From a bacterium (GTDB lineage: Bacteria > Campylobacterota > Campylobacteria > Campylobacterales > Sulfurimonadaceae), in NCBI GenBank assembly GCA_018822665.1, contig JAHJJX010000021.1, positions 96,663 to 160,662 on the forward strand: a DNA stretch of 64,000 bases, given 5' to 3'. Below are positions 1-8,010 of this stretch, in pieces. The notes under the pieces were generated by a model. It did not search any database. It saw only the letters and a program-made list of their open reading frames with translations, and had not been told where the DNA came from. Every line of letters starts with the position of its first letter. Positions within the stretch are counted from its first letter, which is position 1. A program made the position numbers and the translations under genes.

Positions 1-890
1 TTTGCATGAAGAAGTTCACGCTTTAATTCTTGTCTATTTTCTGCGAGAGCTATTGCATTATATGTTTTAAAAACACCCCTGTTTTTTTTTGAAATTAAAT
101 AAAAATGTTTGCGAAAAAGTTTAACTCTATCAATGATGGATACAGACGGTATATTATAGCTCTCATAGGGGATACTTTTACCTATCTCAAAAGCGATATT
201 TTTATTTTGATATTTAAACATTTCGTGCGGAATTGTTGCTGTTGCCAACGACTTGTTTATCATAGATAAAAAATAAAAACTATTGGAATTTTTTGCTTCA
301 ATATATATAGGTAAAATAGGTGCTTGCATCTTTTGTGCTACTTTTAAAAATCCACTTCTCCATTTTGTATCTTTTATGCCGCTTGGTCTGGCACGGCTCA
401 CTTCACCTGATGGAAAAACAATAACTGCCTGCTCTTTTTTTAAAGCTTCATAAATTGCTTCAACGGAATTGCGTTCCATTTTTCCTTTAACATTTTCAAT
501 AGGAATAAGTATCTCATTTAAATTTTCTAATTCACTTAAAAAATTGGATGCAACTATCTTCACATCTTTTCTAACATCCTTAATAACATGCAAAAGAGCC
601 AAAGCATCTAAGGCACCAAGCGGATGATTCGCAATTATGACCACTTTACCGTACGATGGGATTCTTGAGAGCTGATTTTTGTTGATAGTAATATCAAGAT
701 TAAAATGCTCTAAAATTGCTTCAATAAAACCAAAAGAATCTTTATTGGAATGCTGATACAAAAAATCATTAATTTCACTTTCGTGAAATGCTTTTTTAAA
801 AAAAGAGATTAACCCCTTACGAATAATTTGCGGTAATTTTTCAAAAGATGGATAATTATGCGTGAAATAACTCTCAACCGATATTGCCAT
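1..890 (-). CDS. PlsC-like acyltransferase, 3' end beyond the window
   Basis: The gene reads leftward from an ATG at 890 and stays open to base 1, so the C-terminus is missing; about 296 residues are visible. I see the acyltransferase block I motif NHPLGALDAL near residues 88-97 and a second block FPSGEVSR near 160, the layout of lysophospholipid or hemolysin-type (PlsC-like) acyltransferases that move an acyl chain onto a lipid acceptor at the inner membrane. The acceptor cannot be read from the sequence. It starts only 2 bases after the stop of the small gene upstream, so the two are probably co-transcribed. Family assignment is confident; the exact substrate (glycerolipid or ornithine lipid) is open. 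Confidence 0.8.
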   Translation of the reverse strand, partial: MAISVESYFTHNYPSFEKLPQIIRKGLISFFKKAFHESEINDFLYQHSNKDSFGFIEAILEHFNLDITINKNQLSRIPSYGKVVIIANHPLGALDALALLHVIKDVRKDVKIVASNFLSELENLNEILIPIENVKGKMERNSVEAIYEALKKEQAVIVFPSGEVSRARPSGIKDTKWRSGFLKVAQKMQAPILPIYIEAKNSNSFYFLSMINKSLATATIPHEMFKYQNKNIAFEIGKSIPYESYNIPSVSIIDRVKLFRKHFYLISKKNRGVFKTYNAIALAENRQELKRELLHA

Positions 891-892
891 AT

Positions 893-1072
893 TTATGCCA
901 CCATATAGATATCAATTAAATCTTGCGCAAGCGCTTCTACGGTGCTTTCTTGAGATGCATAGACTTCTTCAATAAAGTCCCATTCATCTTCTATAATATC
1001 CATAGCGTCCGACATATTCATGTTGTAGCGCTTAACAAGGTGTTTTGTAAGTGAAATAGAAAAAGTTTGCAT
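893..1072 (-). CDS. Small acidic conserved-type protein, 59 aa
   Basis: This small gene encodes 59 residues beginning MQTFSISLTKHLVKRY and ending IDIYMVA. It starts at the ATG at 1072, with a run of purines just upstream. The product is acidic and helix-rich, with no signal peptide, membrane segment or cysteines. It ends 2 bases before the acyltransferase start, so it is the first gene of that pair. I do not recognise a domain. Coding status is supported by the clean start, the tight spacing and normal codon use. It could be a small partner or regulator of the acyltransferase, but that rests only on position. Confidence 0.65.
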   Translation of the reverse strand: MQTFSISLTKHLVKRYNMNMSDAMDIIEDEWDFIEEVYASQESTVEALAQDLIDIYMVA

Positions 1073-1161
1073 CCATAATTTCCTATAAAAAATTTATGTC
1101 GGTATTTTGCATAAACTTGATTGCAGGGAGATTACTTTGCGGTTACATCAATATTACATTC

Positions 1162-1203
1162 AATTTTCTTTGGCATGTGGAATTCCACATGCCAAAGAAA
1201 ATT
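1162..1203. repeat. Perfect 42-bp palindrome made of two inverted GGCATGTGG motifs
   Basis: Two 21-base arms with no spacer are exact reverse complements. Each arm carries TTTGGCATGTGGAA, with cores at 1172-1180 and 1185-1193. It lies between the AAA+ ATPase stop at 1235 and the small gene start at 1072, both on the minus strand, so as RNA it would form a strong hairpin downstream of the ATPase gene. An inverted pair of a dispersed word used as a terminator is exactly how uptake sequences of Neisseria and Haemophilus are often placed. Termination itself is inferred. Confidence 0.9.
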
Positions 1204-1234
1204 ATAGTTCAGGAAAAAAGAGAAGAAACAGGTT

Positions 1235-2971
1235 TTACTTGTTTAAAAATCCCATAGATTTTTCACTATCAAAATTTGCATCCTTTTCTCTTTGTATCTC
1301 ATCTATAAAATCATTTAACAAGAAAATCGGATTTTCACGCACCGCTACTTTATATGCTGTATTTTTTATTATTAAATTAATCTGTCCACCCGTTAAAGAA
1401 TACTTCGATAAAGGCAAAATATCAAATCCTTCTTCGTATGGCGCATCCGCAGGGAGCATTTTACTCCAAAGCTTTGCTCTTTGATCTTCGTCAGGCTTTT
1501 TAAATTCTATCTTATAGTTAAATCTTCTTGAAAATGCTTTGTCTATATTTTCAAGTAAATTTGTAGTGGCAATAAGCATTCCTTTAAAATTTTCTATCTG
1601 TTCTAAAAAAATATTTTGCATTTGATTATGCATTTGGTCTGCGCTAGAGCCTATCCCGCTCGAACGAGAGCTTAAAAATTGATCTGCTTCATTTAACAAA
1701 AGTATGGGCTCTGTTTTTGTTTTCTCGCATAAATCATAAAAAGTGTCAAAAATCTTTCGAACATTTTTTTCACTCTCTCCGACATACATCGAAAGAATTT
1801 TAGAACAGTCAAATGCAAGGACTTGGCGTTTGAGAGATTTTGCCAAAGAATAGGCCGTCATCGTTTTACCGGTTCCGGCAGCACCGTAAAAAATAATTCT
1901 GGCATCTATTCCGCTTTTTTTATCTTTAATACCCCATTTAACAAGACGGCTTATTACTTCTTTATCGACTTGACGCATAAGATTTTGCAAGGTCTCTTCT
2001 GTTTTTTTATTTAAGACAACATCATCCAGCGAAGTTTCAGGTTCAATTAGCTCAAAGATATCCTGCTCATCCATCAGTGAATTTAGTTTTAAACGGCGCA
2101 CTTTTTTATTTTTTTGAGGATGGATTATGCTTTGCAATACCTCATCAACTATATAAAAAGATCTCGATATTCCTCCAAAAGGATTTAACATCTCCTCATA
2201 ATCTATAATCCCCTCACCAATAAGATTGGAGCCATCTTCAAGAAGTGAACGATTTTTGATTCTGTCGTATTCATCCAAAGAGATTAAGTCAATGAGTGCG
2301 TTCATCTCTCGGAGTGAAGTATCCGCAGCGCTGTACTCCTCGCGAAGAAGGGCTATGAAGATAACTTGTTCTTTCGATTCCATCTTTTTTTGTTTAAAAA
2401 ATTTATCTAAAACAAGATTCTGAGATGTTTGGAGCACTCTGTCTTGTATCCGCTTTTCAAGCAACTTCAATTTATTTTGGACTCTGTCTATTCCCAACGA
2501 ATGCTCATGTACATTTTGACGAATCACACTCATTTTTTGATAAAGTTCAATTCTAAAAAACTGATCCTGCAGGTACTCTAAGTGGTCCAAATAGGGTTTG
2601 ATATCCGGAAGGTCCATGTCCAGAGTACCGTCTTGAAGAAGTTTTAAAAGTGAAGGGGCAAGTCCCACTGCCGTGTTTAACAATTCTAAAGGGGTAACTT
2701 CAGATATTTTCATAGGCGTAAAACTTTGTTGATGCAACCAGCCCAGCTCTAAAAGAATTTTCAACTCTTTTAGATGCTCAAGATACTCATAATTGCTACT
2801 CTCATAAAGCTCTTGCAAGAGTTCAAGGACTAAAACATCATCCTGACCTTGCATATATCTTTTTGCTAAAAACTGAAGCATATATGCTTCAGCAACACTG
2901 CATTTTAAATGCGTGAAGATTTGAGATTTTTCAATCTCTTTTGTTTCTAAAAAATCTACTAATATTTTCAA
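1235..2971 (-). CDS. AAA+ family ATPase
   Basis: The 578-residue protein has a single AAA+ module in its C-terminal half: Walker A GAAGTGKTMTA near 363, Walker B with LLLNEADQF near 425, sensor 1 IATTNLLENID near 466, and an arginine-finger-like SRRFNYKIEF just after. The N-terminal 300 residues are helical with no motif I recognise and probably bind substrate or partner proteins. This resembles CDC48/SpoVK-type ATPases that remodel protein complexes using ATP in the cytoplasm. It ends 31 bases upstream of the palindrome at 1162-1203. The FadL gene upstream ends 19 bases before its start, so it may be the last gene of that unit. The substrate is unknown. Confidence 0.85.
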   Translation of the reverse strand: MKILVDFLETKEIEKSQIFTHLKCSVAEAYMLQFLAKRYMQGQDDVLVLELLQELYESSNYEYLEHLKELKILLELGWLHQQSFTPMKISEVTPLELLNTAVGLAPSLLKLLQDGTLDMDLPDIKPYLDHLEYLQDQFFRIELYQKMSVIRQNVHEHSLGIDRVQNKLKLLEKRIQDRVLQTSQNLVLDKFFKQKKMESKEQVIFIALLREEYSAADTSLREMNALIDLISLDEYDRIKNRSLLEDGSNLIGEGIIDYEEMLNPFGGISRSFYIVDEVLQSIIHPQKNKKVRRLKLNSLMDEQDIFELIEPETSLDDVVLNKKTEETLQNLMRQVDKEVISRLVKWGIKDKKSGIDARIIFYGAAGTGKTMTAYSLAKSLKRQVLAFDCSKILSMYVGESEKNVRKIFDTFYDLCEKTKTEPILLLNEADQFLSSRSSGIGSSADQMHNQMQNIFLEQIENFKGMLIATTNLLENIDKAFSRRFNYKIEFKKPDEDQRAKLWSKMLPADAPYEEGFDILPLSKYSLTGGQINLIIKNTAYKVAVRENPIFLLNDFIDEIQREKDANFDSEKSMGFLNK

Positions 2972-2990
2972 AAATCACCTTATTTTAATA

Positions 2991-4196
2991 CTAAAATTTA
3001 TACCCGACACCGGCTGATATCATAAGTACATTTGAATTTGTAAACTCTCCGCTTAAATCAGCATTTGTCACACTTCGACTTTCTCTCATTGAATATAAAG
3101 CAGCTAGACCTAAATCTAATTTTTTATTTATTTGATAGCGCCCGCCAAAAGAAACGGAAAGGGAATCTGAATCTGGCAATTCAAAACTGAGTGTTTCATC
3201 CGGAACAGGATTTTCACTATAAACAATGCCCGCCATAAGAGTCAATTTCTCCAGCTCTTGTGTTATACCCAAACGAAAATCATTTGTATCTTTCCAATCT
3301 TTTGCAATTGAATCATCAAAATACGGTTGTATTGCAAGCGGGATAGAACTCACATAGTTAAAATCAAGCTCTTTATATTCTGACCACATATTTCTTTCAT
3401 AAACAAATTCAAATGTGGTTTTACTTTGCAGTGTATATGCAAAAGCCAAAGAAAGCATAGCCGGCAATGGAACGCTGACACTCGCCCCGCCATCATACAC
3501 TTTACTTCCGCTTAAATATAGTTTAGCATTTCCTTCAACACTTAAGTCTACATTGGAACGATACGTCAATGCTACATCAATATCCGAAGTCGGTTTATAA
3601 GATAAGGCTAAATTATATCCAAAATCAAAACTCTCTCCCTTCATATCGCGCGAAGCAGTAGACGTGCTTTTTACGACTCCAGAAGTGTGTAAAACTCTCA
3701 GACCCAATGCGATAGCAACTTCTTCATTAATTGCAATAGCAATACTTGGATTTACTTCTATAATCTGTAATGTAAATTCTTCAGCCTTATCTTTCGCAGG
3801 AGAAACTGTCCATCGTTTAGATAAGCCTCCAGGAGAAACTATGCTTAATCCCACTCTAACATCGCCGGCCTTTTCCGAAACATAATGAATGGATGGAACC
3901 AAAAAAGTTTCACTTTCTGCATTAATGTCGTAACTGGTTCCAGAAACAGTCCCTTTAAAATTAGGCGCATCCAGACTTATATATTTCAAGTCCATATCCA
4001 TACTGTTTTCATCATCCATAAACACCATGTTAGCCGGATTATAATACGCGGCATCCGCGGCTGTAGTATGCGCAATATACGCTGCACCCAAAGCAACGGA
4101 ATTAAGTGATGCTTCAGGTATTTTATAACCGCTTGCAAAAAGAACCGTGCTTGATAATAAAGTGAATGCTGTTGTTTTTAAAAATACATTTTTCAT
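2991..4196 (-). CDS. FadL/OmpP1/TodX-family outer-membrane channel
   Basis: The 401-residue protein opens with a signal peptide (KTTAFTLLSSTVLFASG) followed by the family N-terminus GYKIPEASLNSVALGAAYIA and AADAAYYNPANMVFM, which are typical of FadL. The rest alternates short polar and hydrophobic strands and ends in an aromatic residue (GVGYKF), as expected for a 14-strand outer-membrane barrel. Members carry long-chain fatty acids or hydrophobic compounds across the outer membrane. Its start lies 1 base after the stop of an esterase/lipase lipoprotein gene, so the pair may release and take up acyl chains. Substrate specificity cannot be read from sequence. Confidence 0.88.
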   Translation of the reverse strand: MKNVFLKTTAFTLLSSTVLFASGYKIPEASLNSVALGAAYIAHTTAADAAYYNPANMVFMDDENSMDMDLKYISLDAPNFKGTVSGTSYDINAESETFLVPSIHYVSEKAGDVRVGLSIVSPGGLSKRWTVSPAKDKAEEFTLQIIEVNPSIAIAINEEVAIALGLRVLHTSGVVKSTSTASRDMKGESFDFGYNLALSYKPTSDIDVALTYRSNVDLSVEGNAKLYLSGSKVYDGGASVSVPLPAMLSLAFAYTLQSKTTFEFVYERNMWSEYKELDFNYVSSIPLAIQPYFDDSIAKDWKDTNDFRLGITQELEKLTLMAGIVYSENPVPDETLSFELPDSDSLSVSFGGRYQINKKLDLGLAALYSMRESRSVTNADLSGEFTNSNVLMISAGVGYKF

Positions 4197-4197
4197 A

Positions 4198-5529
4198 TTA
4201 ATTTCCTTGTCTTATGCTATCGAACCATGTCACTGCGGCGCCATACGCTTCATTGCCGCAGTTTGCGTGTACAAATGGATGTGTTGAATCTACCTGCTGC
4301 GCCAAGGCAATCGTTGGGATTGATGTTAAAGTCACATTTGAACTGCTTACCCCATTGGCAATAAAATTATCATACGCACCCTGAGACATACTAAAAGGAA
4401 TAATCTCATCCTCGGCACAATGGATTAAATTCATTCTTACATTTGGTGTCCAGTTATTTACACTGTTTTGGGCTAATCTTACTCTAAAACTATTATTTAC
4501 ATTATTTTGATAATCTGTTATGAAACTATCTTCGAACAATACATTTGCATTATAAGCAGCAAATCCATAGTTAATTGTAAGTCCAAGAGCAGCATGTATT
4601 TCAACGTTACTTTTTGAACCATCAAAAAGAGAGTGAAACATAGTCGTATTCGTTTCATTTACTAAATCACTTAACACAACATCACTATATGCTTGTGAGT
4701 ATGAATCTGCCAAATAGGCTAAAAAGGCTGGATATAACATAGTGCGAGTTGCATTAATTTCTATATTCCCTAAGCCCTCTACATCATGAGGTCCCGCCAT
4801 TGGAGCAACACCTTTGAGAGCAAACTCCGAAGAATGGTTCTCTTGTATCTCTTTTGCCAAAGCCATTGCGGTATGCCCGCCTTCAGAGTATCCTGATATA
4901 AACAACTGTCCATTAAATAAAATATTGTTATCCGTCATATATCTTACACTTGCTTTTATCATATCTAAAGAAGATTGTGCCGAAGCATTTTTTAGTATAT
5001 ATGGATGATTTTCAGAATCTGAATTTCCATATCCAACATAATCAGGTAATATAGCAGCAAATCCTGCATATCCGGACATTAAAACTGCCACACTGTAATC
5101 CGGCATCCCATTTGTAACTTCTACATTTGTCGGTGCTTCTGCATCCGTAAAAATTGTCCCATGATTATCGCAAATCATAGAAATAGAATAAGCTTTTCCA
5201 AGTGATGCCAAATATTGTTTGTAGGCATCAGATGCACTTGGAATTACAAGCAAGCCAGAAGCTGTTACACTTTTACCCTCTTGATTGCTTGTATTGTAAT
5301 GTATCTTTACGGCCTTATATCCAAAAGCATTTGTTGCAGCCGGATTAATACTCGCTTTTATGACACTCAGCATTACAGATGTATTAATATCATCAATAAT
5401 CTCTGCACTTACAATGTTGTTTCCTACTATGTTTGCACCGGTATTTTCTGTATCCCCGCAACCACTAAAAAATATCAACGAAAGTAGCATAATAAAAGAG
5501 ATTGAACCCTTTGTAATATATCTAAACAT
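4198..5529 (-). CDS. Secreted lipoprotein esterase/lipase, alpha/beta hydrolase
   Basis: The 443-residue protein begins with a lipoprotein signal ending in the lipobox FFSGC (Cys near 24), so it should be acylated and membrane-anchored outside the cytoplasm. The nucleophile elbow GYSEG (within FISGYSEGGHTAMALAKE) sits near residue 216. A later Asp/His pair (CAEDEI and DSTHPFVH) fits the rest of a Ser-Asp-His triad. The layout resembles the secretory lipase (LIP) family. It precedes the FadL-type channel by one base, which suggests coupled hydrolysis and uptake of lipids or esters. The true substrate is not evident. Confidence 0.82.
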   Translation of the reverse strand: MFRYITKGSISFIMLLSLIFFSGCGDTENTGANIVGNNIVSAEIIDDINTSVMLSVIKASINPAATNAFGYKAVKIHYNTSNQEGKSVTASGLLVIPSASDAYKQYLASLGKAYSISMICDNHGTIFTDAEAPTNVEVTNGMPDYSVAVLMSGYAGFAAILPDYVGYGNSDSENHPYILKNASAQSSLDMIKASVRYMTDNNILFNGQLFISGYSEGGHTAMALAKEIQENHSSEFALKGVAPMAGPHDVEGLGNIEINATRTMLYPAFLAYLADSYSQAYSDVVLSDLVNETNTTMFHSLFDGSKSNVEIHAALGLTINYGFAAYNANVLFEDSFITDYQNNVNNSFRVRLAQNSVNNWTPNVRMNLIHCAEDEIIPFSMSQGAYDNFIANGVSSSNVTLTSIPTIALAQQVDSTHPFVHANCGNEAYGAAVTWFDSIRQGN

Positions 5530-5592
5530 AATTACCCCTTTAAAAAATATCTGAACAGTTTAACCAAAATTAGATTAAATTAATTTTTTATT

Positions 5593-5601
5593 CCACATGC
5601 C
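5593..5601 (-). repeat. GGCATGTGG dispersed motif, intergenic copy
   Basis: This exact copy, read on the minus strand as TGGCATGTGGAATAAA, lies in the 76-base gap between the nfo stop and the lipoprotein lipase start. Confidence 0.85.
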
Positions 5602-5605
5602 AGGT

Positions 5606-6454
5606 TTAATTTTCAAAAGAATACAAAAGTTCAATTTCTTCTTTCCAAATACTTTCATCAATTGTTTCAAGAATGAGCGGAATATCATCCATTCTCTTAT
5701 CATTCATAATAAATCTAAAAGCATCAAGCCCTATTTTACCCTCGCCTAGAGAATGATGTCTATCCACATGACTTCCCAAATCTGGTTTTGAGTCATTTAT
5801 ATGCATGCCCATCAGGTACCTAAAACCTACAACTTTTTCAAACTCGGCCCATGTAGCATCATACACTTCTTTTGTTCGTATATCATACCCTGCCGCAAAC
5901 ATGTGGCAGGTGTCTATACAAACGCCAACGCGAGATTTATCTTCTATCTTTTCTATGATTTGCGCCAAGTGTTCAAACCTCCAGCCAAGATTACTTCCTT
6001 GTCCAGCCGTATTTTCAAGCACCAAAGAAACCCCTTTTGTGCTGTTGAGTGTAATATTCATTGCCTCAGATATTTTACTTAAACATTCATCTTCGCTTAT
6101 CTGCTTGAGGTGACTTCCTGGATGAAAATTAAGTCTATCAAGTCCCAAAAGCTCACATCTTTGAACCTCATCTAAGAATGCAGCCATTGATTTTTCTCTT
6201 TTTTCAACTTCAGGATGACCAAGATTTATAAGATATGAGTCGTGAGGAAGGACATGCTTAGGTAAAATTCCACTTTTTTCCAATCCCTTTTTAAACTTAT
6301 CTATAGTTGTTGTATCAAGCGCTTTTGCATCCCATCGTTTTTGGTTTTTTGTAAAAAGAGCAAATGCTTTTGCTCCAATTGCCTGGGCATTGCTAATTGC
6401 ATTAAAAACACCGCCACTGGCACTTGTATGTGCTCCTACAAACTTATTGCTCAT
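5606..6454 (-). CDS. nfo: Endonuclease IV (apurinic/apyrimidinic endonuclease)
   Basis: The 282-residue protein matches endonuclease IV in length and motifs: [10 protein letters not shown] at the N-terminus, LNFHPGSH near 115, [12 protein letters not shown] near 147, [14 protein letters not shown] near 178, [16 protein letters not shown] near 218 and LETIDE near 261. These supply the His, Asp and Glu ligands of the three-zinc active site. It cuts the backbone 5' to abasic sites during base-excision repair in the cytoplasm. Its start overlaps the stop of the upstream lipoprotein gene by 11 bases, so the two are translationally linked. The identification is firm. Confidence 0.96.
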   Translation of the reverse strand: MSNKFVGAHTSASGGVFNAISNAQAIGAKAFALFTKNQKRWDAKALDTTTIDKFKKGLEKSGILPKHVLPHDSYLINLGHPEVEKREKSMAAFLDEVQRCELLGLDRLNFHPGSHLKQISEDECLSKISEAMNITLNSTKGVSLVLENTAGQGSNLGWRFEHLAQIIEKIEDKSRVGVCIDTCHMFAAGYDIRTKEVYDATWAEFEKVVGFRYLMGMHINDSKPDLGSHVDRHHSLGEGKIGLDAFRFIMNDKRMDDIPLILETIDESIWKEEIELLYSFEN

Positions 6455-6941
6455 TATCGCTCCTCTGCTGCATATCTTTTATTTTTATTAAAATATTATT
6501 TTTTTTATCTTTAAAAAAGATGGCATGTGGAGCTACGGTATAAACTATTTCCACATGCCCATTGCTTATATGTTGCTCAAATCCATTGGCATGTCGGAGT
6601 ATATTTTCACCTCCATATATAACATGTCCCAAAAGTATGTTTTGCAGTATATCGCTCGGATAAAATGCGCTTAAGTAATTTTCATTAAAACTTCCCTTAC
6701 TCATGCAACCTTCACGGACACAAACAAGGTGATTAATATTGATTTTTTCTATCACTTTGCCTGCAATAAAGAGCTCAAGTTCTATACTCTTTTCATTATT
6801 TCTTATGTAACCGAGATCTGCAAATTTAATTTTAGGTGACTTAATGACGATTACTTTTGCTTGGGTATGTTCATAATTTTTAACGCTGCATCCGCCAAAT
6901 ATTAGAGTAAACATAAGTAAAATATATTTCATACGAAACAC
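6444..6941 (-). CDS. Hypothetical lipoprotein
   Basis: The 165-residue protein has a short signal ending in the lipobox IFGGC (Cys near 18), so it is predicted to be a lipoprotein. The remainder is beta-rich with a CVREGC pair near 75-80 that could form a periplasmic disulfide. No known domain is recognised. It overlaps the next gene (nfo) by 11 bases and the previous gene by one base, in a three-gene unit. Two exact copies of the dispersed GGCATGTGG word lie inside this small gene, in opposite orientations, and a third near-copy differs at one base (6599-6607). Confidence 0.75.
   Translation of the reverse strand: MFRMKYILLMFTLIFGGCSVKNYEHTQAKVIVIKSPKIKFADLGYIRNNEKSIELELFIAGKVIEKININHLVCVREGCMSKGSFNENYLSAFYPSDILQNILLGHVIYGGENILRHANGFEQHISNGHVEIVYTVAPHAIFFKDKKNNILIKIKDMQQRSDNEQ
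6532..6540 (+). repeat. GGCATGTGG dispersed motif inside a CDS
   Basis: This exact copy lies in the lipoprotein gene, where the complementary coding strand gives Pro-His-Ala. It is on the opposite strand to the copy at 6561. Confidence 0.85.
6561..6569 (-). repeat. GGCATGTGG dispersed motif inside a CDS
   Basis: This exact copy lies in the same lipoprotein gene and encodes Gly-His-Val-Glu. Only 20 bases separate it from the inverted copy at 6532-6540. Confidence 0.85.
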
Positions 6942-7606
6942 TAGTTAGATAGTTCTTTTTTTTGTTCTGCTCTTATTTGAGCTTTTTGCCTGATAACTTC
7001 TTCTTCCAAGGATTTTTTTATTGCTTCATCTTTTTTTCTGTCATTTTCTTTAATACGTTTCATTTTAGCTTCATGAAGTTCTGTTTTTGTTTTTGTCCAT
7101 TGAAGAGCATCTTCTCTTTGTTTTCTCAGCATTGCATCTTCATCCAAAAGAGTCTGAATGACACCGCTCACATTAACATCTTCTGGATGCACTAAATAAT
7201 AGCCTTTGATATCATCTTTATTTTTCTCTATGTCAATCAAGCCTGAGTTGATTATTTGCGAAAATAAAAGGCTATCCTCATTGAGTATTGAAATTTTCAA
7301 ACTACTGTTTACGCTTCTTACAAAATAATTATTTATTATTACAAGTTCTCTCAATTTTTTTAAATACAGTCTATCGTTAGAATTTTCGAGTTTTGCTTCT
7401 ATCGCATAACCCTCTTTTTTTGCTTCTCTCACATCTTGTACATACGCATCTATTTTTGAATAAACGGATGCGTAACTTGACATATTTTTTAATTTCTCAA
7501 TTTTATCTACATTATTATACACAACATCACCAAGAGCACTATACACCTGCGGATTTTGAGCTAACAAGAATGTAGACAATAAGAACACGAGCATATAAGT
7601 TTTCAT
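6941..7606 (-). CDS. Hypothetical secreted coiled-coil protein
   Basis: The 221-residue protein has a cleavable signal peptide (TYMLVFLLSTFLLAQNPQ). A mostly helical body follows. The last 60 residues are very rich in Lys, Glu and Arg (KMKRIKENDRKKDEAIKKSL), which suggests a charged coiled coil. No domain is recognised. It heads a unit with the lipoprotein gene and nfo, with one-base overlap to the next gene. A periplasmic or envelope-associated structural role is possible; only its secretion is supported by sequence. Confidence 0.7.
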   Translation of the reverse strand: MKTYMLVFLLSTFLLAQNPQVYSALGDVVYNNVDKIEKLKNMSSYASVYSKIDAYVQDVREAKKEGYAIEAKLENSNDRLYLKKLRELVIINNYFVRSVNSSLKISILNEDSLLFSQIINSGLIDIEKNKDDIKGYYLVHPEDVNVSGVIQTLLDEDAMLRKQREDALQWTKTKTELHEAKMKRIKENDRKKDEAIKKSLEEEVIRQKAQIRAEQKKELSN

Positions 7607-7656
7607 AAATGTCCGATTTTCATTTTAGATTATGAATTATATCAAATTATAGATGA

Positions 7657-7662
7657 TATAAT
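7657..7662 (+). promoter_or_regulatory. TATAAT -10 box directly before a start codon
   Basis: A perfect TATAAT ends 5 bases before the ATG at 7668. No ribosome-binding site is present. A transcript starting 6-7 bases downstream of this box would begin at or next to the ATG, so the message may be leaderless. No good -35 box is visible, which is usual for epsilonproteobacterial sigma-70 promoters. Confidence 0.55.
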
Positions 7663-7667
7663 TTTGC

Positions 7668-7904
7668 ATGATTAGGATAATAACAAAAGAAATACTTTAC
7701 TTTTTGGCCATAGTAGTTGTTCTAGCTGTTTTACAGCACCCGGACCTTTTAAGTTCACCCATAACGAGATTACATCAAATGCAAAAGGCGGAAAATTACT
7801 TTCATCCTCTTTTGTGGTCTATTGGACTTTATTTTATATTGGGAATATTCAGAGCTTCCATCAGATTTTTTATTTACATAAAAAATAAAGCGCTCAAGTC
7901 ATAA
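7668..7904 (+). CDS. Small two-helix membrane protein
   Basis: The 78-residue protein has two hydrophobic stretches, EILYFLAIVVVLAVL (residues 8-22) and PLLWSIGLYFILGIF (near 47-61), and a basic C-terminus, so it should sit in the inner membrane with two spans. No domain is recognised. It is a lone plus-strand gene between two leftward units, with its own TATAAT box five bases before the ATG and no Shine-Dalgarno sequence. Hydrophobic pattern and promoter support it as real; function is unknown. Confidence 0.6.
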   Translation: MIRIITKEILYFLAIVVVLAVLQHPDLLSSPITRLHQMQKAENYFHPLLWSIGLYFILGIFRASIRFFIYIKNKALKS

Positions 7905-7975
7905 TTGATTTAAAAATTAATTTAATCTATAAGGAAATTTGTTATAAAGGTGACCTGTTTTTGTTCTATAGAAGT

Positions 7976-8000
7976 ATACAACTCCCAAGAGGAGCTGTAT
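7976..8000. terminator. Hairpin downstream of fusA
   Basis: Ten-base arms ATACAACTCC and GGAGCTGTAT with one G-U pair flank a five-base loop, 10 bases past the fusA stop. The U-run is weak, so it may be a bidirectional stop or a 3' end stabiliser between fusA and the convergent small membrane protein. Confidence 0.5.
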
Positions 8001-8010
8001 GAAGTATTTG

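Noticed and set aside
1107..1484. 125-codon plus-strand frame over the palindrome
   Set aside because: It overlaps the 3' end of the AAA+ ATPase gene and the palindromic motif pair; its composition is that of an antisense shadow.
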